From assembly GCF_036699995.1 (NCBI RefSeq), contig NZ_CP144906.1, positions 1,116,001 through 1,180,000 of the forward strand: 64,000 nt of DNA. The letters run 5' to 3'. The notes under the pieces are model-generated. The model was not told where the DNA came from. It searched no databases and worked only from the letters and a program-made list of their open reading frames with translations. Both the position numbers and the translations under genes were made by a program. The stretch comes from Clostridium beijerinckii. GTDB lineage: Bacteria > Bacillota > Clostridia > Clostridiales > Clostridiaceae. Below are positions 45,600 to 54,680 of the stretch, piece after piece (the stretch's first letter is position 1; each line of letters opens with the position of its first letter).

Positions 45600-45854
45600 G
45601 CCTTATGATGAAGAAACAATAGAGTTAGATAATATTAAGGGATGATATGGTGTACCATATACAATTCTCTTAAATATTAATAAGCTTATTTAAGGGAATA
45701 ATAAATTAATATATATTCTAAAAGTGTTAATTCAATAAGCGTTCTCTTAAAGTACTAAATAATATCCCAAAATAATTTTATAGAGGATGAATTATATTAT
45801 TTAGAACTTATGTATATTAATTTGAAGTATAATAAAGTATAGGGGGTGTAACAA

Positions 45855-46580
45855 ATGGTAAAAGGTAATGTTCATTCAATAGAGAGCATGGGTCTTGTGG
45901 ACGGACCAGGAATTAGAGTGGTAGTATTTTTGCAAGGTTGTGCGTTAAGATGTAAGTATTGTCATAATCCTGATACTTGGGCTGCTAATGGTGGAGAGGA
46001 ATATACTCCAGAGCAGTTAGTTAAGAAGATTGAAAGATTTAAAACTTACTTTGCAAGTAGTGGTGGAGGAGTCACATTTTCAGGTGGAGAGCCTTTAAGG
46101 CAGCCAGAATTTTTACTAGAAACTCTTAAATTATGTAAAAGTAAAGGAATTAATACCTGTATAGATACAGCAGGTTATGGATTTGGTGATTATGATGAAA
46201 TATTAAAATATACAGATTTAGTTTTATTTGATATAAAACATTTTACACCAGAGGGATACAAAAATGTAACACTAATGAATATAGATGAATCTTTAAAATT
46301 CTTGGAGGCGATGAAGAGAAATAATACAAAGATGTGGATAAGGCATGTTGTGGTTCCAGGGTTAACAGATGATGTAGAACATTTAAAGGAGCTTAAAAAA
46401 TACATCGATGAGATACCTAATGTTGAAAAAGTAGAATTACTTCCATATCATTTATTAGGTACAAATAAGTATGAAGGACTAGGGATTAAATATCCTCTTG
46501 AAAATGTAAAAGCCATGGATAAGGAATTAATTAAAAAATATCAAAAAGAGATATTTGGAGATTATTCTTATGACAAATAA
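45855..46580 (+). CDS. pflA: Pyruvate formate-lyase activating enzyme
   Basis: A 241-residue radical-SAM enzyme that installs the glycyl radical on PflB. The [4Fe-4S] ligands are C29-x3-C33-x2-C36 in QGCALRCKYCHNPD. The SAM-binding GGGVTFSGGEPLRQPEF (GGE motif) and RHVVVPGLTDD follow. RBS AGGGGGTG, spacing 7. It sits between the two pflB copies and presumably activates both products, since their radical loops are identical. Confidence 0.96.
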   Translation: MVKGNVHSIESMGLVDGPGIRVVVFLQGCALRCKYCHNPDTWAANGGEEYTPEQLVKKIERFKTYFASSGGGVTFSGGEPLRQPEFLLETLKLCKSKGINTCIDTAGYGFGDYDEILKYTDLVLFDIKHFTPEGYKNVTLMNIDESLKFLEAMKRNNTKMWIRHVVVPGLTDDVEHLKELKKYIDEIPNVEKVELLPYHLLGTNKYEGLGIKYPLENVKAMDKELIKKYQKEIFGDYSYDK

Positions 46581-46814
46581 GATGATTGAATGGGGATTTT
46601 AAATTTAGTATCAAAATTAACTTAATGCATTATCAAATAAAATAATAGGTTCAAAATTCTATGATTATTTTTCATTAGGTAAAGAAGCAAATTGGGCTTA
46701 TAGCTAGTCTATTAGTGTAATCTGCTGATAGAAGCATAATGGAAAATAAGTTTTGCAGATGGATGCGTTATTTCTTGATTATACTTAACAATAATAAGTG
46801 TAAAATTATTCTTG
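46581..46814. other. Gap after pflA, no gene seen
   Basis: About 230 bp of AT-rich DNA with no open frame worth noting and no clear terminator for pflA. TTGACA at 46815-46820 with TATTAT at 46836-46841 (15-bp spacer) is a candidate promoter for the riboswitch transcript. Confidence 0.35.
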
Positions 46815-46854
46815 TTGACAAACCAAATGGTTTAGTATTATTCTTATATTAGAT

Positions 46855-46975
46855 ATTAGTCATATGACTGACGGAAGTGGAGTTACCACATGAAGTATGA
46901 CTAGGCGTATTATCTTATATGCCACAAAAAGCCGACCGTCTGGGCAAAAAAGCCTGGATTGTGTCGGCTTTTTTA
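46855..46975 (+). promoter_or_regulatory. ZTP (pfl-motif) riboswitch with terminator
   Basis: The sequence matches the pfl RNA consensus. P1 is tagtcat/atgacta (46857-46863 and 46897-46903). The first domain is tgactgacggaagtggagtt with the accac hairpin, and the second conserved domain is gccgaccgtctgggc (46931-46945). The required pseudoknot pairs GACGG (46870-46874) with CCGTC (46936-46940). The second domain is also the 5' arm of a terminator (agccgac...gtcggct, then a T6 run at 46969-46974), so ZTP/ZMP binding should prevent termination and switch on the downstream pflB. ZTP signals 10-formyl-THF shortage. Confidence 0.93.
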
Positions 46976-47021
46976 TATGGAAAAAATTATATAATTGAAT
47001 TTATTTTAGGGAGGAAAAAAT

Positions 47022-49253
47022 ATGTTTAAACAATGGGAAGGATTCAAAAACGGAACATGGCAAGAGGGTATTGATGTAAGAAACTTTATACAGAAAAATT
47101 ATAAGTTATACGAGGGAGATGGAAGTTTCTTAGAAGAGAAAACAGAAAGGACAAGCAAAGTTTGGGACAAAGCTTATGCCTTAATAGTTGAGGAAGTAAA
47201 AAAGGGAATAATTGATGTTGCTACAGATAGAGTATCAGGGATAGATAACTATGAACCTGGGTATATAGATAGAGATAACGAAGTTATAGTTGGGCTTCAA
47301 ACAGATGCACCACTTAAGAGAATAGTAAATCCATTTGGTGGAATGAGAATGGTTCAAAGTTCATTAAAGGAATATGGATATGAACTTGATCCAGAAATTA
47401 ATAATCATTTTTCAAAATATAGAAAGACTCACAATGAAGGTGTTTTTGATGCGTATACAAAAGAAATAAGAGCAGCAAGAAGTGCTGGATTATTAACTGG
47501 ACTGCCAGATGCGTACGGTAGAGGAAGAATAATAGGTGATTATAGAAGAGTAGCTCTTTATGGTATAGATTACTTAATAGAAGAAAAGAAAAAGGATCTT
47601 GATAATCTAAATGGTGATATGCTTGATGAATTGGTAAGAAAAAGAGAAGAAGTTTCAATGCAGATAAGAGCTTTAGGCGAAGTAAAATCAATGGCAGCAA
47701 AATATGGAATTGATATATCTAAGCCAGCATCAAATGCAAGAGAAGCAGCACAACATTTATACTTTGGATACTTAGCAGGAATTAAAGAAAATAATGGAGC
47801 TGCAACATCCTTTGGAAGAACTTCAACATTCTTAGATATATACATTGAAAGAGATTTGGAAGCTGGGTTAATCTCAGAAAAAGAAGCTCAAGAAATAGTT
47901 GACCAATTAATTATAAAGTTAAGATTAGTTAGACATTTAAGAACTCCAGAATATAATGAATTATTCGGGGGAGATCCAACTTGGGTAACTGAGTCAATAG
48001 GTGGAGTTGGTATAAACGGGAAGCCTCTTGTTGCTAAGAATTCATTTAGATATCTTCATACATTAATAAATCTAGGAACATCAGCAGAACCAAACTTAAC
48101 AGTTTTATGGTCAGATAAACTTCCAGAAAACTTTAAAAAGTATTGTGCGGAAATCTCAATAAAGACAGATTCGATTCAATATGAAAATGATGAAGTTATG
48201 AGGCCAATATATGGAGATGATTATGCTATAGCTTGTTGTGTATCAGCTATGAAGGTTGGTAAACAAATGCAATTCTTTGGAGCTAGAGCCAATATAGCTA
48301 AATCACTTTTATATGCTATAAATGGTGGAGTAGATGAATTAAAAGGTATAAAAGTAGTACCAGGAATTGAAAAACTTACAGATGAAGAAATTCTTGATTT
48401 TGATAAAGTAAAGGCAAATTACTTCAAAGTATTGGAATATGTAGCAAAAGTTTATGTAGATACAATGAACATAATTCACTTTATGCATGATAAATACGCT
48501 TATGAGGCAAGTCAAATGGCTCTTCATGATACAGCAGTAGAAAGATTAATGGCATTTGGTATTGCAGGTCTATCAGTAGCTATAGATTCATTATCAGCTA
48601 TAAAATATGCAAAAGTTAAGCCTATTAGAAATGAAGAAGGGATAGCTGTAGATTTTGAAGTTGAAGGAGATTTCCCTAAATACGGGAATGATGATGACAG
48701 AGCAGATGATCTAGGCGTAGAATTAGTAACTAAATTCTCTGGAGAGCTTAAAAAGCATCCTCTATACAGAAATGCAAAACATACATTATCAGCGCTAACA
48801 ATCACATCAAATGTAATGTATGGTAAGAAGACTGGAACAACACCAGATGGAAGAAAGAAAGGTGAACCTTTAGCGCCAGGAGCAAATCCAATGCACGGTA
48901 GAGATATAAATGGAGCGTTGGCATCACTTAACTCAGTAGCTAAAATACCATACAATGAAATTTGTCAGGATGGTGTATCTAATACATTCTCAATCGTGCC
49001 AGATGCACTTGGAAAAAATGAAGATCAAAAGATTAATAATTTAGTTGCAATTTTGGATGGATATTTTACTCAAGGAGCTCATCACTTAAATGTTAATGTT
49101 CTTAACAGACAAACATTAATAGATGCGATGGAAAATCCAGATAAGTATCCAACACTTACAATAAGGGTATCAGGATATGCTGTTAACTTTAGCAGATTAT
49201 CAAAAGAACAACAATTAGAAGTTATAAGCAGAACATTCCATGAAAGTATTTAA
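47022..49253 (+). CDS. pflB: Pyruvate formate-lyase, copy 2 (ZTP-controlled)
   Basis: A 743-residue paralogue of the 43283 gene with the same catalytic C405-C406 and radical G718. The proteins differ at only about 30 scattered positions, mostly in the first 140 residues (for example KNIEEYFPK versus PEINNHFSK near 112-121). RBS GGGAGG, spacing 8. The leader carries the ZTP riboswitch, which copy 1 lacks. This copy may therefore make formate for one-carbon units when folate is short, while copy 1 is the constitutive or fermentative form. That division is inference. Own terminator downstream. Confidence 0.97.
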   Translation: MFKQWEGFKNGTWQEGIDVRNFIQKNYKLYEGDGSFLEEKTERTSKVWDKAYALIVEEVKKGIIDVATDRVSGIDNYEPGYIDRDNEVIVGLQTDAPLKRIVNPFGGMRMVQSSLKEYGYELDPEINNHFSKYRKTHNEGVFDAYTKEIRAARSAGLLTGLPDAYGRGRIIGDYRRVALYGIDYLIEEKKKDLDNLNGDMLDELVRKREEVSMQIRALGEVKSMAAKYGIDISKPASNAREAAQHLYFGYLAGIKENNGAATSFGRTSTFLDIYIERDLEAGLISEKEAQEIVDQLIIKLRLVRHLRTPEYNELFGGDPTWVTESIGGVGINGKPLVAKNSFRYLHTLINLGTSAEPNLTVLWSDKLPENFKKYCAEISIKTDSIQYENDEVMRPIYGDDYAIACCVSAMKVGKQMQFFGARANIAKSLLYAINGGVDELKGIKVVPGIEKLTDEEILDFDKVKANYFKVLEYVAKVYVDTMNIIHFMHDKYAYEASQMALHDTAVERLMAFGIAGLSVAIDSLSAIKYAKVKPIRNEEGIAVDFEVEGDFPKYGNDDDRADDLGVELVTKFSGELKKHPLYRNAKHTLSALTITSNVMYGKKTGTTPDGRKKGEPLAPGANPMHGRDINGALASLNSVAKIPYNEICQDGVSNTFSIVPDALGKNEDQKINNLVAILDGYFTQGAHHLNVNVLNRQTLIDAMENPDKYPTLTIRVSGYAVNFSRLSKEQQLEVISRTFHESI

Positions 49254-49260
49254 TCAAATT

Positions 49261-49305
49261 AAAATAGAGAAGGGATAAGCAAAAATCCCTTCTCTATTTT
49301 AATTT
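49261..49305 (+). terminator. Terminator of pflB copy 2
   Basis: A perfect 15-bp stem aaaatagagaaggga/tcccttctctatttt with a 10-nt loop and Ts in and after the 3' arm. Confidence 0.9.
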
Positions 49306-49415
49306 GTAATAATTATATTTAGGCTTTGTCTTAGTAAAATTATAGATGAATTTCAATGAACTAAAATTTTAAGAAGATTTTAATGGTTTCAAGTTAATAA
49401 ATTAATTGTGGATAT

Positions 49416-49460
49416 AAAAAGACTATAGGACATAATATACCAGTCCATATAGTCTTTTTG
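49416..49460. terminator. Bidirectional terminator (rubredoxin side)
   Basis: A stem aaaaagactat(a)gga with tcc(at)atagtcttttt (49416-49430 and 49444-49459), T-run on both strands. It lies 85 bp past the end of the minus-strand rubredoxin gene. Confidence 0.75.
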
Positions 49461-49543
49461 ATCTCGTATGAAAATATTAATTTAAATTATCTTTAAGTAT
49501 ACTAATTTTTACGAGATGAGTTAAATATAATTTTTATAATGTG

Positions 49544-49705
49544 TTATTCTAGTACAGAAAAATTATCTTTGTTAAAAGCGCAAATGGGGCATACCCAATA
49601 GTCAGGCAAATCATTAAAATCTACATGTGGAGCAATTCCACCATCAGGATCTCCAAGTTCTGGATCATAAATATATCCGCATACTTCACAAACATATTTT
49701 TTCAT
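49544..49705 (-). CDS. Rubredoxin
   Basis: A 53-residue iron-sulfur electron carrier. The Fe(Cys)4 site is formed by C6-x2-C9-G ([19 protein letters not shown]) and C39-x2-C42 (WVCPICAF). Usual rubredoxins have CPxCG in the second loop and here the Gly is Ala. The PDYW aromatic core and [16 protein letters not shown] are standard. In Clostridia rubredoxin passes electrons to oxygen and peroxide reductases. RBS GAGGTG, spacing 7, before ATG at 49705. Single gene. Confidence 0.93.
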   Translation of the reverse strand: MKKYVCEVCGYIYDPELGDPDGGIAPHVDFNDLPDYWVCPICAFNKDNFSVLE

Positions 49706-49866
49706 CTTATCACCTCATTTATAGTTTAAACAAGACAAGAATAAATTTTAAAACTGTTTAAATCCTAAAATTTTAGATACCATAAAGAATACATATAGTA
49801 AAAGCCCCGAGTTATAGTATATTATATGATATTTTTATTGAGGTGTTAATTAATAAAAATTATATT

Positions 49867-50496
49867 TTATTTTACTCCATTAGAGTTCTTAGCTAGAATA
49901 TTTGAAAAATACCCCTTTGGAAAGTACCCTTTCTTTAATCCTTCGATAACAGTTAAATATGTTGCAGCTGTATCAAATCTAGCATCATGATAATTTCCAC
50001 TACCTTCAAATAATTTTTCAGATGTCTCAACAATTTGTTCATTTGATATGTTTAACCAATCTATTACTTCAGATAATTTTGGATTTTTGATTTCTCCATT
50101 GGCCTTTGGAATCTTACATATATCTCTATAGTAAGCCATAGTGCAGAAAACATTTTTTGGGTAAAAATCTTCTCCTAAAGAGAACAATTCATGTTTTAAA
50201 AATCTAACATCAAAATTAACATTATGACCGATTAGAAAATCAGCAGTCATAAAATCATCAAGAAATTCAGGTACTAAATCCTCAAAATATTGTCCATCAG
50301 ATAATTCATAAAGCTTCTCTAAAGAAAAACCATGAATTTCTTGGGCAGAAGGGTCCATCTCATCGACTGTAAAAAAGAAGTTTTTACCAGTAGTTATCTG
50401 AGGTTTTGTACTAGCATCAACAGTTATGTAACTTAACTGACATATGCTGCCGGGTTTTATACTAGTGGTTTCTGTATCAAAAAATAATAATTTCAT
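49867..50496 (-). CDS. DnaQ-like 3'-5' exonuclease (DEDDh)
   Basis: A 209-residue exonuclease-fold protein. Exo I is FFDTETTSI (D7, E9), Exo II is IGHNVNFDVRFLKHE and Exo III is YHDARFDTAATYL, giving the DEDDh set. It resembles the proofreading epsilon family but is a stand-alone exonuclease, likely acting on DNA or RNA 3' ends in repair or turnover. The ATG at 50496 has GGAGGT 9 nt upstream. The frame opens 14 codons further but without a site. Divergent from ldh. Confidence 0.85.
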   Translation of the reverse strand: MKLLFFDTETTSIKPGSICQLSYITVDASTKPQITTGKNFFFTVDEMDPSAQEIHGFSLEKLYELSDGQYFEDLVPEFLDDFMTADFLIGHNVNFDVRFLKHELFSLGEDFYPKNVFCTMAYYRDICKIPKANGEIKNPKLSEVIDWLNISNEQIVETSEKLFEGSGNYHDARFDTAATYLTVIEGLKKGYFPKGYFSNILAKNSNGVK

Positions 50497-50758
50497 TAAA
50501 GTGTACCTCCATCTTCTGCGTAAAACATTTAAAAACAATTACGTCTATATGCTTACTAATAAATTCATTATTAAGTTGCTAAATTTAATTATATAGTATT
50601 TACGAAAAAATTCAAATAAGGTATAATCAGATAAGAATGATTATTAATTAATAAAATTGTTAGATAATAATTTAAGATGAAACTTGTTATGAGCAAATAA
50701 TAAATTTGTTATCTGGAAAGAATAGAATTAATATTGGATTAATTAGGAGGAATATATA

Positions 50759-51709
50759 ATGGTAGAAAGAAAACGTAAAATATCTGTGATTGGTGCAGGT
50801 TTTGTAGGTGCAACAACAGCATATGCATTAATGAATAGTGGAGTAGCTACAGAAATATGTTTATTTGATATAAATATGGATAAAGCAATGGGAGAAGTTA
50901 TGGATTTAGTTCATGGTACTTCTTTTGTAAAGCCTGTTAGTATTTATGCAGGAAGTATTGAAGAAACTAGAGATTCAGATATAGTTATAATTACAGCTGG
51001 TGCAGCTCAAAAAGAAGGGGAAACTAGACTAGATCTTATTGAAAAAAATTACAATATATTTAAGAGCTTTGTTCCACAACTAGCAGCAGCAAGCCCAGAT
51101 GCTATTTTGTTAGTAGTATCAAATCCATGTGATGTGCTTGCATATATAACTTATAAGTTATCTGGATTCCCTAAGGAAAGAGTAATAGCATCAGGAACTG
51201 TATTAGATACGTCAAGATTAAAATACGTTATTGGTAAATACTTTAATGTAAATAATAATAATATCCATGCATATGTTTTAGGAGAACATGGTGACAGCGA
51301 AGTTGTTAGCTGGAGTACTGCAAGCATAGCTGGAGAAACTTTTGAAGAATATGCTAAAAAGTTCAATTTAGAGTGGGATGATGATGTAAAATCAGTAATA
51401 GAAAGCGATGTTAAAAATGCAGCTTATGAAATAATAAGTAGGAAAAATGCGACTTATTTTGCTGTAGCATTAGCAGTAAATACAATAGTAGAAGCTATAT
51501 TAAGAGACGAAAATACTATTTTAACTGTATCATGTTTGATGCAGGGAGAGTATGGAATAGAAGATGTTTACTTAGCGGTGCCAACAATTTTAAATAGTAA
51601 GGGTGTTGTAAGAATTGTAAACCCTGTTCTAAATGATGAAGAATTGAAAAAATTAAAAGAATCAGCAAGTGTTCTAAAAGGGCATATTGAAAAAGTTGTG
51701 AATAAATAA
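50759..51709 (+). CDS. ldh: L-lactate dehydrogenase
   Basis: A 316-residue NAD-dependent enzyme reducing pyruvate to L-lactate. The NAD loop GAGFVGATTA is at 12-21. AGAAQKEGETRLDL carries the substrate-specificity Gln (lactate rather than malate) and the catalytic Arg. VSNPCDVL and the active-site histidine in LGEHGDSEVVSW are intact. RBS TTAGGAGGA, spacing 8. No fructose-bisphosphate-site residue can be confirmed by eye. No Rex-type operator was recognised upstream. It ends just before the paired palindromes F and G. Confidence 0.95.
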   Translation: MVERKRKISVIGAGFVGATTAYALMNSGVATEICLFDINMDKAMGEVMDLVHGTSFVKPVSIYAGSIEETRDSDIVIITAGAAQKEGETRLDLIEKNYNIFKSFVPQLAAASPDAILLVVSNPCDVLAYITYKLSGFPKERVIASGTVLDTSRLKYVIGKYFNVNNNNIHAYVLGEHGDSEVVSWSTASIAGETFEEYAKKFNLEWDDDVKSVIESDVKNAAYEIISRKNATYFAVALAVNTIVEAILRDENTILTVSCLMQGEYGIEDVYLAVPTILNSKGVVRIVNPVLNDEELKKLKESASVLKGHIEKVVNK

Positions 51710-51738
51710 CTAGAATTAACTAAATGTATTTTGTACTA

Positions 51739-52048
51739 AGCGAAATATAAAAATACTTGCAGTATGAGTAGGTTCTAAGTTTACTGCTAAACTCTCGAAA
51801 GGGAATATATGCGTTTGTTCTGGATCTCTGAAGATTTTATCGGGTGATTCTAAGAACAGAAGTTGTGCCCAAAATGCTAGCCTCAAAAGCAAGTTTTGAA
51901 CTAGCATATTTGGAACAACTTCTAATCTAAGAATCACAGCCAGCAAGATCTTCTAATGAACACTGCACAAAAGCATATATTCTCTTTCTTTATTTTGTAG
52001 TAAATCTAAATTAAATTCATATTTATACAAGTATTTTTATATTCCTGC
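51739..52048 (+). repeat. Palindromic repeat family, copy F (core-containing)
   Basis: An approximately 310-bp hairpin. The outer arms gcgaaatataaaaatacttg and caagtatttttatattcctg are followed by taagtttactgctaa/tagtaaatctaaatt, gaaagggaatatatgcg/agcatatattctctttc, gtgattctaag/cttagaatcac-type pairing, gaagttgt/acaacttc and a central ccaaaatgctag/ctagcatatttgg stem. It is the core-bearing version of copy D. Confidence 0.8.
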
Positions 52049-52115
52049 ATTTAGCAATATCCCATCTAATAATTGACTTAAATATTTAAGAGTCTATATT
52101 GATTTCTAAGTATTT

Positions 52116-52163
52116 CGCACATATGTTTAAAAAAGCAGCTGGTAAAAAATATCCGGCTCCACT
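52116..52163 (+). repeat. Short segment related to the pyrB-leader insert
   Basis: Words cgcacatatgtttaaaaaag, gcagctggtaaaaaatat and cggctccac parallel the segment at 33420-33470. A T8 run follows, as there. It lies in the spacer between repeat copies F and G. No gene is present in 51710-52468. Confidence 0.4.
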
Positions 52164-52234
52164 TTTTTTTCTGTGACTTTTTTATAACTATCATCATAAA
52201 TTTAGAATATTTGAAATACTAAAAATGATAGCAA

Positions 52235-52432
52235 AACAAAGAAAGAGAATACATATATGTGAAGCAGGCATTGAAAAATAAGCTGCTTATATCTTAATGG
52301 GAAGTTGTTCCATTTTTGCTTGTCCTGCGCTTGTCGCAGGAGCATGAAGAAATGGTGCAACTTTCTATTTAGATATATCCAGTGAAATTTTTCTAGTCAT
52401 GTGGAATATATATGTATTCTCTTTCGGTTGTT
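52235..52432 (-). repeat. Palindromic repeat family, copy G (core-containing)
   Basis: The outer arms aaagaaagagaatacatata/tatatatgtattctcttt and the core (minus strand: gttgcaccatttcttcatgc, cctgcgacaagcgcagg, aaatggaacaac) correspond to copy E throughout. The paired bases change together: the small hairpin CCTGTG/CACAGG in E is CCTGCG/CGCAGG in G. Confidence 0.8.
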
Positions 52433-52468
52433 TATCTAATCACTTTGAGTGTTTCCCAATACTGTTTT

Positions 52469-53440
52469 TTAGTTCATTCCATTAAAACTAATCTCTCCAG
52501 TAATTACAGCTTTTTCATTTCCATTGCTATCTATGACCATAAGGTCCCCGTTATCAGAGACAGAAACACAGGTAACAATTTCTTCATTATTATATGTAAT
52601 TAATTTTGCCTTTCGCCCTAAAATATTGGAATGATCTCGGCAGATTGAGATTGTCTCGGAAAGATCTAATTTATTTATGAAGTTATTATATAATACTTCG
52701 AAATTATTTAAGAAAGCTGAGAGGATCTCACTTCTTTTGAAATCTTTATCATATTCAATCTTTAGTGAAGTAGCAATTGGTTTTATACTGTCATCAAAGT
52801 CACTTTCATCTATATTAATATTCATCCCTACGCCCAAAACTAAATAATGAACACTATCCATGTCACATTTCATTTCAGCTAGGATCCCACAAAACTTTTT
52901 GTCATTTAAAAGTATATCATTAGGCCATTTAATAGTTGAATTAATATCTAAATTACTTAGTGTTTTATAGACAGAAGCAGCAGCAATTTGAGTTATTTTA
53001 GGAGCTTCCGTTGGAGGAAGGTTAGGCATTAATATTAATGAAAACCAAAGACCGCCACTTGGGGAAACCCATTTTCTGTTAAATCGACCACTTCCCAAAG
53101 TTTGTTTTTCTGCAATTACTATAGTGCCATGGTCAATGTCTTTTTGCGCAAGCTCTTTTGCTTTAATATTTGTAGAATCTATTTCATCAAAGTAAACTAT
53201 GTTTTTTCCAATAGCAGATGTTTTTAATAGAGGTAAAACTTCATTTTTATTTAATAAGTCGGGAGAATTAAGTAATTTGTACCCCTTATTAGAAATTCCT
53301 TCTATTATATAGCCTTTTAATTTTAAGTTTTTTATATGTTTCCATATAGCAGTTCGTGAAACATTTAAAGTAGAACTTAGGTATTCGCCAGAAACATAAT
53401 CTTGAGATTTTTTTAATTCATTTAAAATTTTATCTTCCAT
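52469..53440 (-). CDS. birA: Biotin-protein ligase / biotin repressor BirA
   Basis: A 323-residue bifunctional protein. The N-terminal winged HTH (about 1-60, VSGEYLSSTLNVSRTAIWKHIKNLK) is followed by a catalytic domain with QTLGSGRFNRKWVSPSGGLWFS (biotinyl-AMP loop, GSGRxxR variant), KWPNDILLNDKKFCGILAEM and a C-terminal SH3-like domain. It biotinylates carboxylase subunits and can repress biotin genes when loaded. RBS AGGAGGT before ATG at 53440. No biotin gene is near, and I saw no clear BirA operator here. Confidence 0.94.
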   Translation of the reverse strand: MEDKILNELKKSQDYVSGEYLSSTLNVSRTAIWKHIKNLKLKGYIIEGISNKGYKLLNSPDLLNKNEVLPLLKTSAIGKNIVYFDEIDSTNIKAKELAQKDIDHGTIVIAEKQTLGSGRFNRKWVSPSGGLWFSLILMPNLPPTEAPKITQIAAASVYKTLSNLDINSTIKWPNDILLNDKKFCGILAEMKCDMDSVHYLVLGVGMNINIDESDFDDSIKPIATSLKIEYDKDFKRSEILSAFLNNFEVLYNNFINKLDLSETISICRDHSNILGRKAKLITYNNEEIVTCVSVSDNGDLMVIDSNGNEKAVITGEISFNGMN

Positions 53441-53537
53441 TTATATATACCTCCTAAGACTCATTATAACATAATGTGAGTATTTAAAAGCAAAATCCAA
53501 GTACCAAATAGAATAAAATGCTGGAAAAATGAAATTA

Positions 53538-53566
53538 TTGTAATCTAATTGAAAATATTATATAAT
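53538..53566 (+). promoter_or_regulatory. Promoter of the glycosidase-like gene
   Basis: TTGTAA (53538-53543), a 17-bp spacer and TATAAT (53561-53566), 60 bp before the chosen start at 53626. Confidence 0.6.
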
Positions 53567-53625
53567 TAGGTCTGGTGTGATTTTTATAAATGCAACTAAA
53601 ATGCATTTTTAGAGAGGATAATAAA

Positions 53626-54660
53626 ATGGATATAAATAGAAAAAATAAGAATATAAATAAGAAATCTAAGGTGAAAAAAAGCAAGAAAAAAGTAAATAAG
53701 ATTTCATTTAAGACATTAGCTATATTTTTTGCATTTGAATTGTTTTTTACTGGATGTACATTCCCATTTTTACTTTTATATGGGCCATTTGATAATGCGA
53801 AAAGCCAATATGTTGGAGCAGCAATGACTTCAATGAGTCATCAATATCTGGCAACATGGTTTTTATCAGATAAAAAAATAGCAGAAATTATGGGAGAAAA
53901 CTCAACTGAAGAAACTAGTGAAACTACCAATATATCTGATATTAAAGTTCCAAAGGTTAAAGACGATACTATAGAACTTCATGATATAGAAAATTCTAAG
54001 TATAATGGTTATTATTTGGTGGTAAAAGATCCAACAAGAGTTAAAATTGGAGTAAGTTCTAAATTGGGAGTTGAAGGTGAAACTACATCAACAATTGCTG
54101 AAAACAATGATGCTATAGCGGCTATTAATGGTGGAGCATTTACAGATCAATCATCTGCTGCTCAGTGGACAGGAAATGGTGGGTTGGCATCAGGAATTGT
54201 AATGACTGGTGGGGAAGTGAGAGTTAATGATGTAGGAGATAACCCAACAACAACTTTTGGGATAGATAAAAATGGAGTAATGGTTGTAGGTGACTATACA
54301 GTAGCTAAGCTTAAAGAACTTGGAATTCAAGAAGCTTTAAGTTTTGGTCCGGCATTGATAATTAATGGAAATATGGTAAAGATAAACGGTGATGGAGGAT
54401 TTGGGACAGCCCCTAAAACTGCTATAGGACAAATGAAGGATGGCTCAATAATTCTTCTAGTTATAGATGGTAGAGAAATTGGAAGTATAGGAGCAACATT
54501 AAAGGAATTGCAAGAGATTATGCATCAGCTAGGTGCATGGAATGCAATGAACTTGGATGGTGGAAAATCAACAACATTGTATTACTATGGAGAAGTTAGA
54601 AATAAACCATCAAATAGTATGGGAGAAAGATCTATTCCAACAGCAGTTATTGTTAAATAA
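53626..54660 (+). CDS. Phosphodiester glycosidase (NAGPA)-domain membrane protein
   Basis: A 344-residue protein. The lysine/asparagine-rich cytoplasmic N-terminus (KKSKVKKSKKKVNK) is followed by one hydrophobic anchor (about 22-45, FKTLAIFFAFELFFTGCTFPFLLLYG) and then the NAGPA-type domain, with IAAINGGAFTDQSSAAQWTGNGG, LSFGPALIINGNMV, RTAIGQ-like KTAIGQMKDGSIILLVIDGRE and WNAMNLDGGKSTTLYYYG. This family is often labelled exopolysaccharide biosynthesis protein, and the mammalian member removes GlcNAc from phosphodiesters. The extracytoplasmic domain may trim sugar phosphodiesters of wall polymers. The ATG at 53626 follows AGAGAGGATAA, better than the upstream 53590 ATG. Confidence 0.8.
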   Translation: MDINRKNKNINKKSKVKKSKKKVNKISFKTLAIFFAFELFFTGCTFPFLLLYGPFDNAKSQYVGAAMTSMSHQYLATWFLSDKKIAEIMGENSTEETSETTNISDIKVPKVKDDTIELHDIENSKYNGYYLVVKDPTRVKIGVSSKLGVEGETTSTIAENNDAIAAINGGAFTDQSSAAQWTGNGGLASGIVMTGGEVRVNDVGDNPTTTFGIDKNGVMVVGDYTVAKLKELGIQEALSFGPALIINGNMVKINGDGGFGTAPKTAIGQMKDGSIILLVIDGREIGSIGATLKELQEIMHQLGAWNAMNLDGGKSTTLYYYGEVRNKPSNSMGERSIPTAVIVK

Positions 54661-54680
54661 ACAGAAGGTGAGGTAGAATT

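Noticed and set aside
47398..47845. Long minus-strand frames inside pflB, SbcC and other genes
   Set aside because: They mirror the codon pattern of the sense gene, are Leu/Phe/Ser-rich and have no ribosome binding sites.
43283..49253. Second pflB as an assembly duplication
   Set aside because: Leaders, many silent sites and about 30 amino acids differ, so these are true paralogues.
50540..50758. Rex operator before ldh
   Set aside because: ttgttat words occur but no TTGTTAANNNNTTAACAA-type palindrome is present.
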